From the NCBI GenBank assembly GCA_916610825.1, contig OU744450.1, positions 19,212,814-19,276,813 on the forward strand: DNA of 64,000 nt. Reading direction: 5' to 3'. The notes under the pieces were generated by a model. It saw only the letters and a program-made list of their open reading frames with translations, did no database searches and had not been told where the DNA came from. This document shows, in pieces, positions 37,492 through 52,500 of this stretch (position 1 is its first letter; each line of letters starts with the position of its first letter). The position numbers were made by a program, and so were the translations under genes. The stretch comes from Haliclystus octoradiatus. Its lineage: Eukaryota; Cnidaria; Staurozoa; Stauromedusae; Haliclystidae.

Positions 37492-37525
<34 letters not shown>

Positions 37526-40500
37526 GTCATTTATTCAGAACCTTTAAGTTATACATAACATTTTTTTTCAAAGGACTGATTTTATCATATCAGGTATCAA
37601 TAGCAAAACTAAAATCTAATGGGGCATCCCCCCAATTAGTATCCATTGATATTGTCGAAGGCGAAGGTCAAGCATTACAATCAGGTGATTTACTTGAAAC
37701 GCAATACACTGGTTGGCTCATCACAAATTCAACAATTGGAAAGGTATGCCGATGTTGTGTAATGATTAGCAAGGCAATTATTTATTTTTATTTTCAAGAT
37801 CACTTATATACATAATACTGTCTGTTTATATATCACTATATTTCGATATTTCGATATTTCTGTATCTGTCCGCGACTTATGTACGTCTTACTGGCGATAT
37901 AATACAGATAATTTGTTGTCGGGAAATTATGCAAACATTTGTGTCGAGATAACCGTGTACAGTAACAAATTTGTTGTATGAAAAGTATGGGTCTATGACG
38001 TTGTTTTAAAATAATATACTTCATCTGATATTTTATTTGATATCATTGTATTAAAAAATTCAAAGATTTTGAAAAATTTCATAGGTCGATAATCTAGCAG
38101 GCAGCCAAATCGAATTCAAATTGAAATCTCCAGAACAAAAATATTTTGCTTTGAATTTAAAAGCTGTGTGTAAATTGTTTGAACAAGTGAAACTTGAAAC
38201 TGAATCAGTTTTATGATAATTAAAACAATACGAAATACTGAATTACATTGAATTACCAGTATAACTAGGCCAAACAAAATATGTTTTGAAATCACAAAGA
38301 AACGTAGACCTATTTCATGTAGTGTTGATATCAGCAATACATATAGCGCGGCACAAACGCTATGAAAATTAAAGAGACTTTATGTCTTTAATTTATGAAT
38401 GAAACAAAATGCCGTTCATTACTTTTCTCAAAATCGAGATACAAACAGTTCACTTTTAAAAAGACTATTTTGATATATAATTTGTGAGAACACTAAGCAA
38501 ACAATCTGTTTTGAAATGAACAATCTATCACAGGGCATAAAAACAAATTAACTTGCAAGAATTTTCAAAATGACGTTGGCGTTCGACTATTAATGCGAAA
38601 ATATATTCAAAGTTCGAAGAGATTATCTGTCTACAGTCTAAAATTACAGAGTTTAGAATCAAGCAAGGCATTGCACAAAAGTATTTCTATAATTTATTAT
38701 TTAATATAAAAATATGAATCATTTGGTTATGAGCAGGCAGGCTTTTATTTTCAAATTTTGCTTCCATAATTAACGAAGGAATTGTAAGCATCGATTAAAA
38801 TTAAAATTTCATTTTGTTGACTTGCTATAAGAATAAGACACAGTATGTTACTACAGTTTCGAGAATAAAAATAGCGGTGTCTTGTTATTATCGTTGATCA
38901 ACATTTAATAAAGTTAATTTCAGGTATATCAAATTCAACAAAGTTAAATTGAATTGATCGTATGATTTGTGATAAATAATAATAATTATAATATTTTCAA
39001 CGTTCAAAAATGGCTTTCAACTTTAAAAACAGAAAAGCATAATTCAAAAACATATTTCAATAGTTAATACAGTTTGGATGAGTGAAACAAACCTTGTGTT
39101 ACAAAAATAAAAAGCGAAAAAGGTTGCATGAAATAATCGATCATAGCAAACAATATTTATTAAATACAACTTACCATTTTCCAAATGAGATCCGAATAAA
39201 AACTATATGAGCGGCATAATCTCCGAACAACATTTAAATACATAATAGCGGGTTCTCTGAGTTAAGACACAAATCAATAATAAGTTAACAACCATATTTT
39301 ATCGGAGGAGAATGTAAGCCCAATAAGAATAAAATATAAATTGTCTTTTATTCGAAATAATTCTGACAAAAATGATCATTTCATATCGCGATCAAATGTT
39401 CATCAGACATCATAACATGAGCATTTAAATACTACCATCGGCTATGGTATTTTATATCTTTGAAGCTGCACTAAACATTTCCACTCTATAAACCATCGCG
39501 TCCGTTTCAATAAATTCTGAATAAATATGCATATCACGAATCTGGCAAAATGAGTTGTTTTCGTTTTTCTATCAAAATAACTAATTTATTCATAATTGTC
39601 TTTTCTTTCATTCGAACTCTGTAATGTATTATAAATAGCGCGTAGAAATATTGACAAAAAGATGTAACATAATATCAATATCGAATTAGTATAGCGATCT
39701 TTTTTTTACTTATAAAATTTTATTTTCAACGAACTCTTAGTATTCTGATAGACTGTCATGAAAATCACAGGCCTACTTGCTGAGATTGCAAAGATCAAAA
39801 ATATATAGGCTCATATACTATCATATCATAATATTTTCAGATTATATATAATTTGAAATTCAATACACGCACGTGGGTCGGCCTTGTTCAATAATACATT
39901 GTCGAAGCAGTAGGTTTGTCGATTACGTCAGTCAAAGCGCCAAACACATTAAGTAAGGTAGTGGCTTATTGGTTAATTCTCTGGTGTTACAATATCAGGG
40001 TCGTCAGTTCAAATTCGTCATTCGGCAATTTTTTATCAACAATTTTTCTTCTTTTTTTTAATATGAAGCAGTAAATCATTGTTAATTAACAGAAGATATC
40101 GTTTGATCATGTTAATAACACAAATTAGTGGACCATGTGTCTTGTCGAAGCTAAATTAATTTAATATTGAATATATTGAAGGCAAAGCCATGAGTTTGAC
40201 CGGCCACACCTTGACGGCGTTATTTTGTGAACATCACATTAGTGTTGTATATATTGCAATAAAGATTTATGAATCCGAACCGAACGCGATCCGATCGTAT
40301 CGGGTCAGATTCGGGTTAATATTTTAGGTCTTCGGATCGGATCGGATTTGAAGTGATTTTTTATGGAAAGTTTCCGATTTCGAAATTTGACTGAGTATTT
40401 GTAATTTATAATAATTAATGTGTTCTGGCTTCCTTTCAACACATAAAATAAAGTTTTTCTATGTAGATATAGCTACGTTAAATGCATAAAATTGACCGGT

Positions 40501-43500
40501 GGCCTCTATACATTTCAATCGACTCAATTGATGTGAAATAAATTAAATTTTTATTTATTAAAGGAATGATAAAGATGTATTGATTAATGCTACATCGTTT
40601 CAATGCGTATTGTGTCTCATGTTCTCCTCCAGAGTTCATGCTCCGTATTATACATCGATAGTCAGCTTAGTCAATTGTTTAATTATAAGTGATCTGAAAG
40701 TTTTATCATACAAGGTTCATTATGGACCAACACTCATTGCTAGTAATAATATATAGTCAAAAGTTAAAAGAAGATCTCAGATACCGTGAACAGAAACCTG
40801 AGCTAGTTATGAAACAATGTGTTGTCTACTTTTTTAAATATGGCTTGTGTACTTCGAGCTATGTAGGATATACGAAAAACCACCCACATGAAAGAGTAAA
40901 AACACATAATGTTTTCCTATGTTATTCAAATTACCGGTAACCAAACAAAATTTGAAGGTTTTTTTGCTTCTAATAGATTGATTATGTAAACAGTCATTCA
41001 CTGTTAATGAAAATACACAATTTTGCCCAGATTTTTCATTATTTTGTCATATTCTTGCGATTAGTACTGGTTATCAAAGGCACTGCTCTCCTACAGTTAG
41101 CAAAACTTGTTTTACAATGACGCTCATCATAGTTTATCTATGTGCTGGGCCATTGTGAAAATTTGATATAGTGATTAATGTTACGCTGTCTGATTTTTAC
41201 GTTAGGTATTTGATAGTAATGTTGAAACTGGAAAGACATTTAAAGTTAAGCTTGGCCGTGGAAAAGTAATAAAGGTAATATAATCTAACATCATCTCAAT
41301 AAATAGATGATATACAAATGAAACCTATATGTAGGGGCCTAACAACCAGCCATCGGAGGTAGATCAATTGATACTATATACAGGTGGCCTTTATACACAG
41401 GGTTGATTCAATAGAAATACTATTTTAAACATTGCCATATAGACCACTATAACAGGTGGTGATATTACAGTCAACTTGTATTGCTCAATGGAGAGGCAAA
41501 TTAGGAATGTGACACCGTAATTCATTAAATACAAGGGCAAACGTACAATACTGGCAAATCTGAAGTTTATCAAACATAATTGCAACTATAATAAATATAC
41601 TGACATGTAAATAGCTGACTGTGTACTTAGGGGTAATGTAATGTTGCATTTTAAATTCTTGCAACTTTGCAAGGCATTTCATTGATAACAGTGTGAATAG
41701 GCCTAACACACTGCAATGTGCATAATACAAGATCATTCATGGTAGATGTACAAGATTGGTAATACACATGGCACCAACAGTAGACCACTGTGTCTCATTG
41801 TTAAATAGTCGATTTGCAACTACAATAATTAGATTTACACGTTGAATAGTTTTGTTTTCATGTTGTTTTTTATTGTGATTGCTTGAATGCTGTAGGGTTG
41901 GGACGAAGGTATTGTTGGCATGAAAAAAGGCGGTAGACGAATTCTTGCAATACCATCTTCAATGGCATATGGTCTTAAGGTATTTAAAAAGTGTTAAGCA
42001 AATAAATAATGTAGTGCAACGTAAGTAAATAAACTCATTTCTTTGATTTTATTGAAATTATATACCGATACATATATGTGTGTGTCTGTGTGTGATTGAT
42101 TGATTGATTGATTGATTGATAGCAGTTTATTAAAGACATATAAACAGTTTACAGTTTTAAAGTTAAGGTATTATATTTATTTACATTGGTTATTTAATTA
42201 CGCTAATGCTGCTTCTTGATGTCTGACTAATATGATTTGTGTTTGTATTTTTGTATTTTGTATTTTTGTTTTGATAATATAGGATTACATAATTATACTT
42301 CTGTTAATTTATTTCTAATTGTACTTTTGAATTGATTGTAAGGTAAATGATTATAAGCGGAGTACTTTTGGAGGAGCTTCGCCCCTTGAAAAGAGAAACT
42401 ACGTTTTCCACCATCGGTTGTGACCCGAGGTAGGCGTGGTTCCCCTTTCCGTCTAGTGTTATATACAGTTTTAATGTCCGAAGTAATAAGTTCTTGTGCT
42501 AAAATTGTAGTTCGAATTTCATCTTCCTGGAATACATTTAACCAATTTAATTGTCCTAAGTTATCGTTCATTTGTGTAAATTTTCGTTTACCAAGTACAA
42601 TTTTTGATGCTTTATTAATGACATCACGTTGGAATTGTTTCAATAATGGAATTGTTAGAATTGTTTCTGAATTATCATTGATTCTACTATTGATTTCAGC
42701 ATTTCTAATGGTAGATCATCTTTAACTTTTTTGATGATATGTAGTCGAATTCTTGCTGTTTTGATAATGTTTGTCATGTGTTGTCTGTAGCTGTGCTGAT
42801 CGTCAAAAGTAACTCCTAGGTTCTTCGCACATAATGCATAATCTATATTATTATTAATGGCAAGTTTTTTCGAATGTTTTCTTGCTTCCTATTGGTTAAT
42901 CGAACATCGACAATTCCTAGTGTCTTCGAACGTGACGTAATAATCTGAGACAATAGGGTAGAGCTCGAGACAATTAGGTCGCGACAATATGTCGAAACAA
43001 TAGCATCTCCAAGGTTTCAAAACTCTTTTTTTACAAATTTTGGACTTTTCAAAATAAAGATTTACTACAATACAGAAGCCAGAATTGTCAAGTTTATTAT
43101 AAAAAAGATGCGAATAATTAGAAAGAGGACAACGAAATGCAAAGAAGTTTTCATCTAATCAAGTTTATAGCGTTAAAGTCTCTAAATTATGAAGACATAT
43201 TTAATCAAACTTGTTGCGATGAATTCGTAATATTTCTCAAAACGCAGTTGTTCTTGAATATTTCATGGGATTAATCAAGGTATGGATTAATAATAAAACA
43301 ATTATCAAACTCGATTTCGCATGGCACTGAGAATTATTAGCCTTCGGCGCGTGTTTTTAATGTGTGTGTGTGTGTGTGTGTGTGTGTCAGGTTTGACAAC
43401 TAAATATTTGTTAAAATCATTGCCTGCATCACATGACATTTATTCCATTCCATATTCATAAATACATATTTCTTATTTGTTTCTGTTTTGCCCTTCGTTC

Positions 43501-46500
43501 TTTTAATACCTTGAATAATTATTTGGAACTGGAGGCCATTGGTCGGATCGGAAAAACCTCTCTCGATGTGCCGAGAGATAGACTTTAATCGATTGAGGTT
43601 GTACTGTCTTTGCCAACTGTGCAGTAAACAAACGCAATATGTACTCCTGCGCTGGGCATGGTTCGGAGAACCCAATCTCCTTAGAAAACATCAGAAATCT
43701 TTGTTGGGCAGAGGCATATGTGCGACGGGTTGAGGGAGCCAAACTGGTTTTTAGGTACAAGTCACATTGAATTTGCAAGGCGTTCACATCAATGATGCCA
43801 GAAGTTGTGGTCGCAGTTGTGTTTCTTCTAGTTGAGTTGCTCTGGTCAATTGAAAGAACTCCTGCCAATGAAAACGAGAAAGAGTGTCAGCAATAGAATT
43901 AGTGACCCCTGGAATATACAGGCTTAAGAAGGTAAAGTTAAATTTTGCAGCAGCTGCCAGGAGATGACGGACCAGGCGCATGATTGCTGGGACTTTTGAG
44001 GTCCTCTGATTAAACGATTGCTACCACCGCTTCGTTATCGCACTGAATTAAAATGTGCTAACGCATCCATGCATGGCCCCACACATGAGCACCAAGTGCA
44101 ATTGGAAAAAGTTCCTTGAAAGCTGGTTCATTGAAAGCTTGAAAAATGGTTTTCAGCCCATGATCCATTGAACCATCGACCATTGCAGAATGCACCATAG
44201 CCAATTGTGCCTGATGCATCTGATTGAAGGATGACATCATTGTTTGCCGTCATCCCGGGTTATAGCCAAAAACTAACCCCATTCCAAGAGACGAGGAAAG
44301 TTTTCCACCGCATCAAATCCAGATGGAACTCTTGGTTAAGGCGAATGCGGTGCTGAATTGATGCAACAAGTTGAGCATAAGACGGATGAATGTCCGTCCA
44401 GGCCAGACCACTTTTGAGGCGTAATGCAGGGAGCCAATAAGGGATTCGAGGTCTTTTCTGATGCAATGCTTCTTGCTTATCCATGAATTGACTATGTTTC
44501 TTATTTCTAACAGCTTTTCCTTCGGTAACTTGGCTGTTTGATTAGTGGAGTCCAACTCAATTCTTAGAATAAGTAGAACGTCAGTGGGGCCGAAAATTTG
44601 TTAGGGTGTAACGGAAGGCCCAGCTCCTGGCATTGGTAGACTGCCTTATTGAGGTGATCGCTACATACGTCTGAGTTGGATGGGTCGGCTAGAATAAAAT
44701 CATCAAGATAATGCACCAAATGTGTAACTTGATGCTTGTTGTTTAAGATCCACTCAACTGCTTCTGCAATTGAATTAAATATAAAGGGGGCAATGAAGAT
44801 CAAAAGGTAATCCAAGGTCTACAAATTATTTTCCTTGCCATTTATCCCCAGCAAATAACGACCTAGGGGGTGAACTGCCACATTTCGGTAGGCTGCTCAA
44901 ACTTGGCCATCAGAGCGCCAATGCATAGTGAGTTCACCATTGCGATGATTTTGTCAACAGTATTATACTCCATTATGAATTCCTGTTTATCAATGCCATC
45001 ATTTACACTGAAGCCCCTGGGCGCTGATAAATCCACTATAAGACACCAATGTCCTGGTTGGGCCTTTTTTGGAATTACCCCAAAACTACTCAAACGGCCC
45101 TGCCACCCTTCATTTGTGGACTTCGTTAGCTAAATATACAGTAATAACTGTCGAATTTACGTCCGCTGACGGACTATTACGATTTGCCGAGCGAAACTTC
45201 TGATTGTCATGGAAACTGATCCGGAAACCCTGCTGAATACCGGTAAGGACATAAGAGACAAAATATCGATCCGGATAAAAGGCCAGTTGATCCGCAAAGC
45301 GATCCAAACGCAATGATGTAACCAAAAATACCGATGGAAATCCAACTCTTGCTAAAAACAAGAAAAGAAAATTACAGACTTCTCAATCGCAGCCGAAATG
45401 ATAATATAAATATCCCGTGTACGACCGTATAAATATTCTGGTCAGCAGTTTTTTTTGTAATTTCCTAGCGGTAAGTTATACGACGAAGACTGTGACGCAA
45501 ACACCGAATAAGATGAGAAGTGAATTATTAACTACGTGCTTTATTTGTTTATTTATCTATTTTCCTTTTTTTTAATTTTTTTAATTTTTTACTGTGTAAG
45601 CTCCTATCTTCATTAATGTTGCTGTTACGTACTATAGTATCCGAATCAGCCAGGATGCAAGGTCGCGTTGCTGTTGAAATGTTTTCAGGCAGCGACTCTT
45701 CCTAGCACGCCGAGTGCGATTACGAATAAATGTCATATGCCAGGTTCAATAAAAGCTCACGATAAAAGCTCACGATAAAAGCTCAAAAATGTGCCCACCA
45801 ACCTTGGTACTTGCCTAGACATTGACTGTCCATTCAAGAACGCATCCTTACCTATAAGCAGTGCCTTACGGAAGCACTAACTTTGTGTTCGGGATTAAAA
45901 GTTGAAAAACGTATCTTATCGTTGTTGATGTAAATACAAGCTGTATATAAACCAGCATTTCGCCGTTTGCTTTCCTCACCTTTAATTATATTTGTAAGTA
46001 TTTTTTTTATTAGCGGCTGTATATCAGTGGCAATTGAACCTTTCATCCTAATATTTGCCTGTCATTCCTATTTGTTTGCTTGGCCAAGCGAAAAATGCAA
46101 TCACTCACAATGAAATGCCCGACACCGTGAATAATGACTGTGACTAACCTTTGATAAACTTTGTGTTATGACCCAGGCCTGCAAATTGATTACCCTGACC
46201 GCGATGGTTCTCTCAATCCCTGAACAGTGTGTACAGTACTGAAGGGGGAGGGGGTACTCAAGACAGACAAACCGATAATGGGGATTTTAAATATATATTT
46301 ATTCAAATCAAATCCCAGGCACCCGTATGGTTCACTCATGCACGTGGGCGAGAACAAACGGCATTGAGGGCGCTAAGAACGACAGGGAGAGGACGCAACA
46401 AGAGATAAAGACGACAAAAAAAGAGCTTGAGAAAATCACATCACTAAGTTAGTGTATATAATGCAAAACATGTTCTTATGCAAAATAAGAAAACAAAAAC

Positions 46501-49500
46501 TTAAAATAATGACCAATAAACAGCAAATTAAAACAATTAACAACCTTAGAAGAAAACAAATAAATTATTTGGTAATCCCTTCGATGTTCAATTTTTTACT
46601 GCTCTATTTGTTTCCTGTTGTAACCATAACATAACTCATTTGTTTATAAAGTATTCGGAAATCGCTCACCTATATCAAGACCATTATCAAAAGTTTATAC
46701 CGTAATAGACAAAACAACAGAAGACAAGCAACTAAAGTGAGACAAATTCCCATCGAACTAAAATTAAACTATAACTTACCACTATAAAGCAAAATTCATT
46801 ATTCTAGTTAAAATTACAGTTGTAAAGTCTATCATCGTATCATACTTTGTAATTAGTCCATGACAACTGCCCGGGCATCCGCCTGTCGTGAGACTCAGTG
46901 CTGTTGTTGAAAGTTCCTATTAGGCTGAATTATGGACTGCTTGCCCATATTATTAATCTCTCCACCTCGATGGCCATACATATCATTCGGAGGACATTGT
47001 GGTCCTCTGCGATTGCAATGAATGGATTTATGATTATAATTATTGCAGTTTAAACACCTGTGGGCGTATCGACAGAGGCCCTCCTTGAACGTACATCTGC
47101 TGTTGTTCCAAGAAATGCACACCCGGGTTTCACAAGAGTGTCCCTGAACGCTGCGATAGCTTTGTGACCGCGGGCTGGCTGAATGTATAGATGGACCACT
47201 TCTAGTAATTGATCCTGCCATATGGAAGCTATATAACTGGGCGTTCAAAATAGCCCAATCTGTTAGATGCATTGCTGCTGCATGTTCACGAAGGCTTTAT
47301 CGTAACGAAGCCAGCTAGAACCTGAAAACTGGCGATAAGTATATATAATCAATAGTTTATATAGCGACAAATCCTGCCACGGATGGGATAATAAAGCGTC
47401 GTAATTATCATCTAAGTTCCAAAGGCCTCTACCCAAGATAGAATGTCACCTATGGGTCCGCGTGGCATCTTGCGTGTGGCTGTTAAAACCAGCCCACCAT
47501 TTAACATAAACTCCGGCTCGGGTGTATGGTCACAGTTAGTTTTGTCTGTTGATAATAGCTCACCCATATCAATAAACTTGCCAGTAACTATTTGAGTAAC
47601 TAATTTTGCTGGAATCGGAGAATAACCAGGCCCCAATATACATGGCTGGTGTAAGACAGGGACCGATTGTGTTGCCAAGTTTATTTGGTTATTCATACAA
47701 TTATTATTTGATGGCACAGATGCCGAGGTCGCTAGAACTGGAGGCGGGATGGAGACCAAACCTTGTACAGATTGAACCACTTATTGAGCCAATTCTCTAA
47801 CCAGTGCATGGCGGTCATCTGGTGACAGAATTGGAACAGCCGCCCCATTGTCGACGGGAGGTGGATTAGCCAAAGCAGCATCTCTTGAATTTTGGGTCTT
47901 GCGAGGCATGAGAATGTAATATTGTCCAGCTACAAAACAAGCTAAAACCAGTAGTCGAAGGCTGACCAACCAATGTTCGAAGGAATAAGCAATTAACGAA
48001 ACGAACTCGGAAGGCTTTGATCGAAGCGTACAACTTCTACTAAAAATAATAACAGTGTGATACCAAAGCGCCCGGTAAACTGTAAAACAGATCGCAATAG
48101 TAACTACAACACAGCGACTTCCTGAAGTGCAGCACTGCACACAAATAAAATAAGTATAACACAAGAACAGGTTAAACAATAACCAGATATTAACCATGTA
48201 CTAAAATCTCAGATTGAGAGAGGATATTGAAGCGGCTAGCAAGCTAGACCATTGATGCAAGAGTGACAACTTCGACCTATATTCAGAGACATGCACACAA
48301 ACAGCAGATTACACTTACCAGATAATATTGCACATTGAACTCAGACAGCAACCACCATTTACACTGAAGCCTGCTTATAGACAATGTGATGTTACTCCCT
48401 AGCAACCAAATAGCAGACTTGAATTTAACCTCACTTAAGTCTTAACCACATTTAGAGGTTCTATGTTTATTTTGAAGAAGTTGGTTGCTATAATACAGCA
48501 CATAATATACAATGTAATAAAAAAATATAGTTATTATTACTTAATACATTACTACTTAGAATGAGGATGATATGTAGTATCTCTTAAAGACTGTTTAAAA
48601 TCCGCTCATTCATCTCTGAATTCATTATATTCTTTATGAGTTTGATTGAGCTTTGAAATTCAGTATGCTATTGGTTATGCTCGCCACCGCAACTAATTGA
48701 AGCATGAATCATAAGACCTTATCTAAATTTAACAGGTCTAATTGCGTTCAATGTGCTGAAATAAACATATTTACCAAGAAATGAAAGATATTCAATATTA
48801 TTAGTAGATAATTAAGTGCAAGTTAATTAGGAAAATCAATTTCAAAAATGATGGGTTTGTGATTTATCCAAATCCTGGTTTCTATGATATTGGAAATACA
48901 TAATTGATTTTTGTATATTTAGTTCAAATAATTGTATATTTTTTAATTTCTCAGGGTGTTCCTAATCAAATCCCTCCTAGTGCTGAACTTCTTTTCATGA
49001 TTGAGGTCAAACGGGTAAGTTGCCTAACTGATATCTGTCCCTTCAATTCTGCTACTAGAAGTGCAGTTTCTGACAAAACTTTTAGCCTTCTGGAATCAAT
49101 AGAACATTTTCATCTTTTTCTTCTGAATTTTTGTTGATGTTTGACCTATAAATCAGGGAAATATGAATTTTCTTTTGAATTTTCTCTTGCCTGCTGGGTC
49201 TAGGATCCCCATTTTTGTCAACCCTGTAAGGGGGCTTTCCTGATCAAATATTATCACAATGATTATTGCAATGTTGATTTGATTTGAATCACCGAGCCAT
49301 CTTGAACCAATCTGATCTGAATTTAGAAAAATGAAAGCAATTCGTTTGGAGGTATTACTTTTTCATCCTTTCAAACAAAGTAAGTTACAAATAATGAATG
49401 TGCCTCATGGAAAAACTGAACACTAACCTCTCAATAGGGTCTGATTGAAGCGTGAACTATACTTTGATAGAACTAGAAAATTCAGAAATCTCGTAAAATT

Positions 49501-52500
49501 GAATAAATGTTGTGACAAGGGAAAAGTAGAGTACGAAATTCTATGAGACCTGCATAAAAACGAAATGGATAATTTGTACCAGTAATTAACATGGCAAAGG
49601 TGAATATGAACTGAAAATATAACATGTCAGCAGTTTTATTTAGTTTGGCTTTGCATATTTAGTGAGCCTGGAACGGTATCATTCTCTAAACCACTAGTTA
49701 CCTATTCTCATACAGCATCTATCTTCCTGATCATTATCCTTCAATCAAATAATATCTATCCTGTTTTAAATTTCGATTTAGGCTAAATTTGCTAATCCAT
49801 CACCAACAGAATCTGCAGAGAAATCATCTAAAACAGATAATGCAAGTAAACAAAATGAAGATTCAACAAAGCCGTCTGTACTGGATACACCTGCATCACA
49901 ATTACCTAAATTAGGAAATGTTGAAGTTGGGGCCAATCAAAGTGTTGCCACTCCTTCTTCTAGTCCAGATGAACTTGATGGACGGCCTAGGAGGTAAATG
50001 CAAACGTAATATACCATCTAATTATTTCCTCAGAACTCTCTTTGAACTGATAAGATGTCATTGGGAGTTAGGCTTGGCTTTTTTTCGCTGAGAGCAATGA
50101 TTTTAAATGCTCTTTGTTGATCTCAGCCGCGACATTGCAGATCAATTTCAACAGATTTCATGGCAGATAGGTCTTGATTGTCAATGCGCAACGATGCGCC
50201 GCGGCTACTCACAATGCAATTCTCTCTGGACCATTCCATCCGCCATCTTTAGATGGTACTCATTTGATGTTTCAGATAAAGTCAAGGCTGAGTTGACCTT
50301 CAGGGGATTTGAACCACAGTCGATCAGATATGATCCGATCTGAAGTTTGGTTGCTCTCCCATCTGGCCTAATCCTCATTGGGAGTTATGGATTTCAGAAC
50401 AATTTCTTAAGCTTTTCATTTTTGTTAATTAACTCGGAACGGTCCACAATCCACAGTTCATGAAAAGTTCATGAAAACATGTTCCATTTCATGAAGATCT
50501 TGAATAGGTAATTCATAGACTGTTGTTGACATTTTTGTTAATTGTTCATTGATCTTCGGAGGGATACAGTTATCCTAAATCAATAGACTTGTTTAACCTT
50601 ATACCTATAAAATTGAAACACACTTAATATGTATTATGATTCATTTGTTCTTGTTTTGGTTGTCTTCCAGCGAAAGTACAGGCAGTGTTAAACAACTGTC
50701 ACAATCTACTTCTGAAAAGACAATCAAGGTGATCATTGATTGCTTCAAGTATATTCAGAATTTTTATGTAATATTTTTATTATTTATATCTTTTTACCTA
50801 TATAATTCAGGCATATACAACCTCTATAAAACTACTTATACATAGTATAGCATCCTTAGGTTCAAGCCAAATGTTTGATCAAACAACAATGTAATCATAG
50901 CAGGATATCTTTTACAAGGACAGTTATTTTACAGTCAAATCCCTCTTAACAAATACATGTGAAATGGGCATGGCAAATTAAATGAAACTTAAAAAAAACT
51001 AGACAATGTCCAAATTTGGATATACAGTATTTTATAATAATAATATTACAAATTTAGTTGATTACGTAATGATAAGTGATAGTCACCCCGTAACACTGGT
51101 TTTTGTTATTGGGGAAGGAGGGGGCATAGATACATTTACAGCAAAATACAAACAACATGTGAGCACTGAAAAATAATCAAACCTTGGCCGCATGCGCAAA
51201 GGGAGGGCACAGAAAGGATATCACAAATAGGATTAGGGTGTGCATTAATTAGCAAATATTTATAGTATAATTGCTTGGGGATTAGTATTTAGGCCTTAAT
51301 TGTGTGACTGCGTTTAGTGAATTTCAAGGTCCCAACAAATTTACAAATGTTTAATGCCATTTACATATCAACAAGAATTCCACTTATCTGTATTTAGCTA
51401 GCCTGCTCACAGACTAGTAGAGTCTGCTAACTCGAGGACAAAAGCTTGCCTTTGCTGAATCAGCACGGGGCGTGGAAATTGGCTGCCTCGCTTTTGCTAA
51501 GAATTCTTGGCCATGAAAGTCAAGCCCAGTAAAAGACCAACGACTCCAGCCATATTATTATAAATTTACTCGAAGCTCTTTTACAGTTAATATTTCACAA
51601 TTAATTTTAGGGGAGATATCTAGTTTTCAATAAATCTGAAATTCGACGTTAACATCAGTAATGATCAAATGGTCTACTGCATTAATTCATGGTTCATCGG
51701 AATTAAACTCGAGCCGCTACAAATTTGAATTAGCCGCGTGATAGACCTTATTTTGTCAAACGAACAAAGCAAATATAGAGTAACCATAATGAAAATAAGA
51801 AGACAACGAAAAACAGTAGCTCAACAATAGCTTCCTTTCTGTAGCCATTAAATGCTGCTGAACTCAAGTGTTTGTTGTTTGTTGAATTAATTTTCCTTGC
51901 CATGTTGTTTTCGTGTCGCGCCTCTCCGCTTGTAATAGCTTTTAAATAAAAACGCTGTCCAAAACATTTCATACATTTATGAGACTAATCAGAGATATAA
52001 CTAAAAATAATTGATGCAATTGCGACAGTTAATGGCTCCAGCACGTCTTGGAAATGATATTAATTCTCAATTCTTGGCATTGAAGCTTATCGCAAATGTT
52101 GCCAACGATTTCGAAAGGCATGAAGTTTTCTGAAAAATAACAAGGAAGGGGAGTTATTGCAGTTTAGCCCACCAAGCCTCTCTTTGAAATACTCTTTGCT
52201 GATTCGTCGCCAGAAAATCTTGGCGTCGAATCACAGCCCTTGTAAGACAATAGTTTTTACACCTTTCCCCGCCCAGTGGTAAATCAGCAAAGGCAATCTT
52301 TTGTCCTCGAGTTAGCAGACTCTACTGTTTACCAAATTTACATTTTGACAGTAAGTCTGCGAGCAGGTTAGTATTTAGCAGGTTACATTGTTTTTCATTG
52401 ATAAACTGTAATACTATATCAAAACCTGTTGATCATTTCTTTTTCTACTATTCTAACTTACAGACTACAGAAGGAACATCTGATAAATCTCACCTCCTTG

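Larger units (their letters stand above)
31492..37514 (+). mobile_element. Near-intact non-LTR retrotransposon (CR1/L2-like LINE) in FKBP15 intron 6
   Basis: About 6.0 kb with two long uninterrupted frames, an AATAAA at 37473-37478 and a (CAT)n tail. A 15-bp direct repeat TCATCATCATCGTCA lies at 31477-31491 and 37515-37529 and is the likely target duplication. The 5' end is itself a (CAT)n run of about 70 bases. ORF1 has an SGNH esterase-like domain. ORF2 has an apurinic-type endonuclease and a reverse transcriptase. Open frames and intact motifs indicate a young copy. It is in the same orientation as the host gene. Confidence 0.88.
43400..48197 (-). mobile_element. DIRS-like tyrosine-recombinase retrotransposon, reversed, decayed
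   Basis: On the minus strand: a gag region (48197-46895), a gap of about 1.5 kb without recognisable coding, reverse transcriptase and RNase H (45361-about 44000) and the N-terminal part of a tyrosine recombinase (43868-43503). Recombinase with DIRS-type reverse transcriptase defines the order. Many frames are broken and the recombinase catalytic half is missing. It fills most of FKBP15 intron 9, antisense to the host gene. Confidence 0.8.

Noticed and set aside
43352-43387. CRISPR-like or other arrayed repeat
   Set aside because: A simple GT microsatellite. No spaced direct repeats of CRISPR type occur anywhere in the window.
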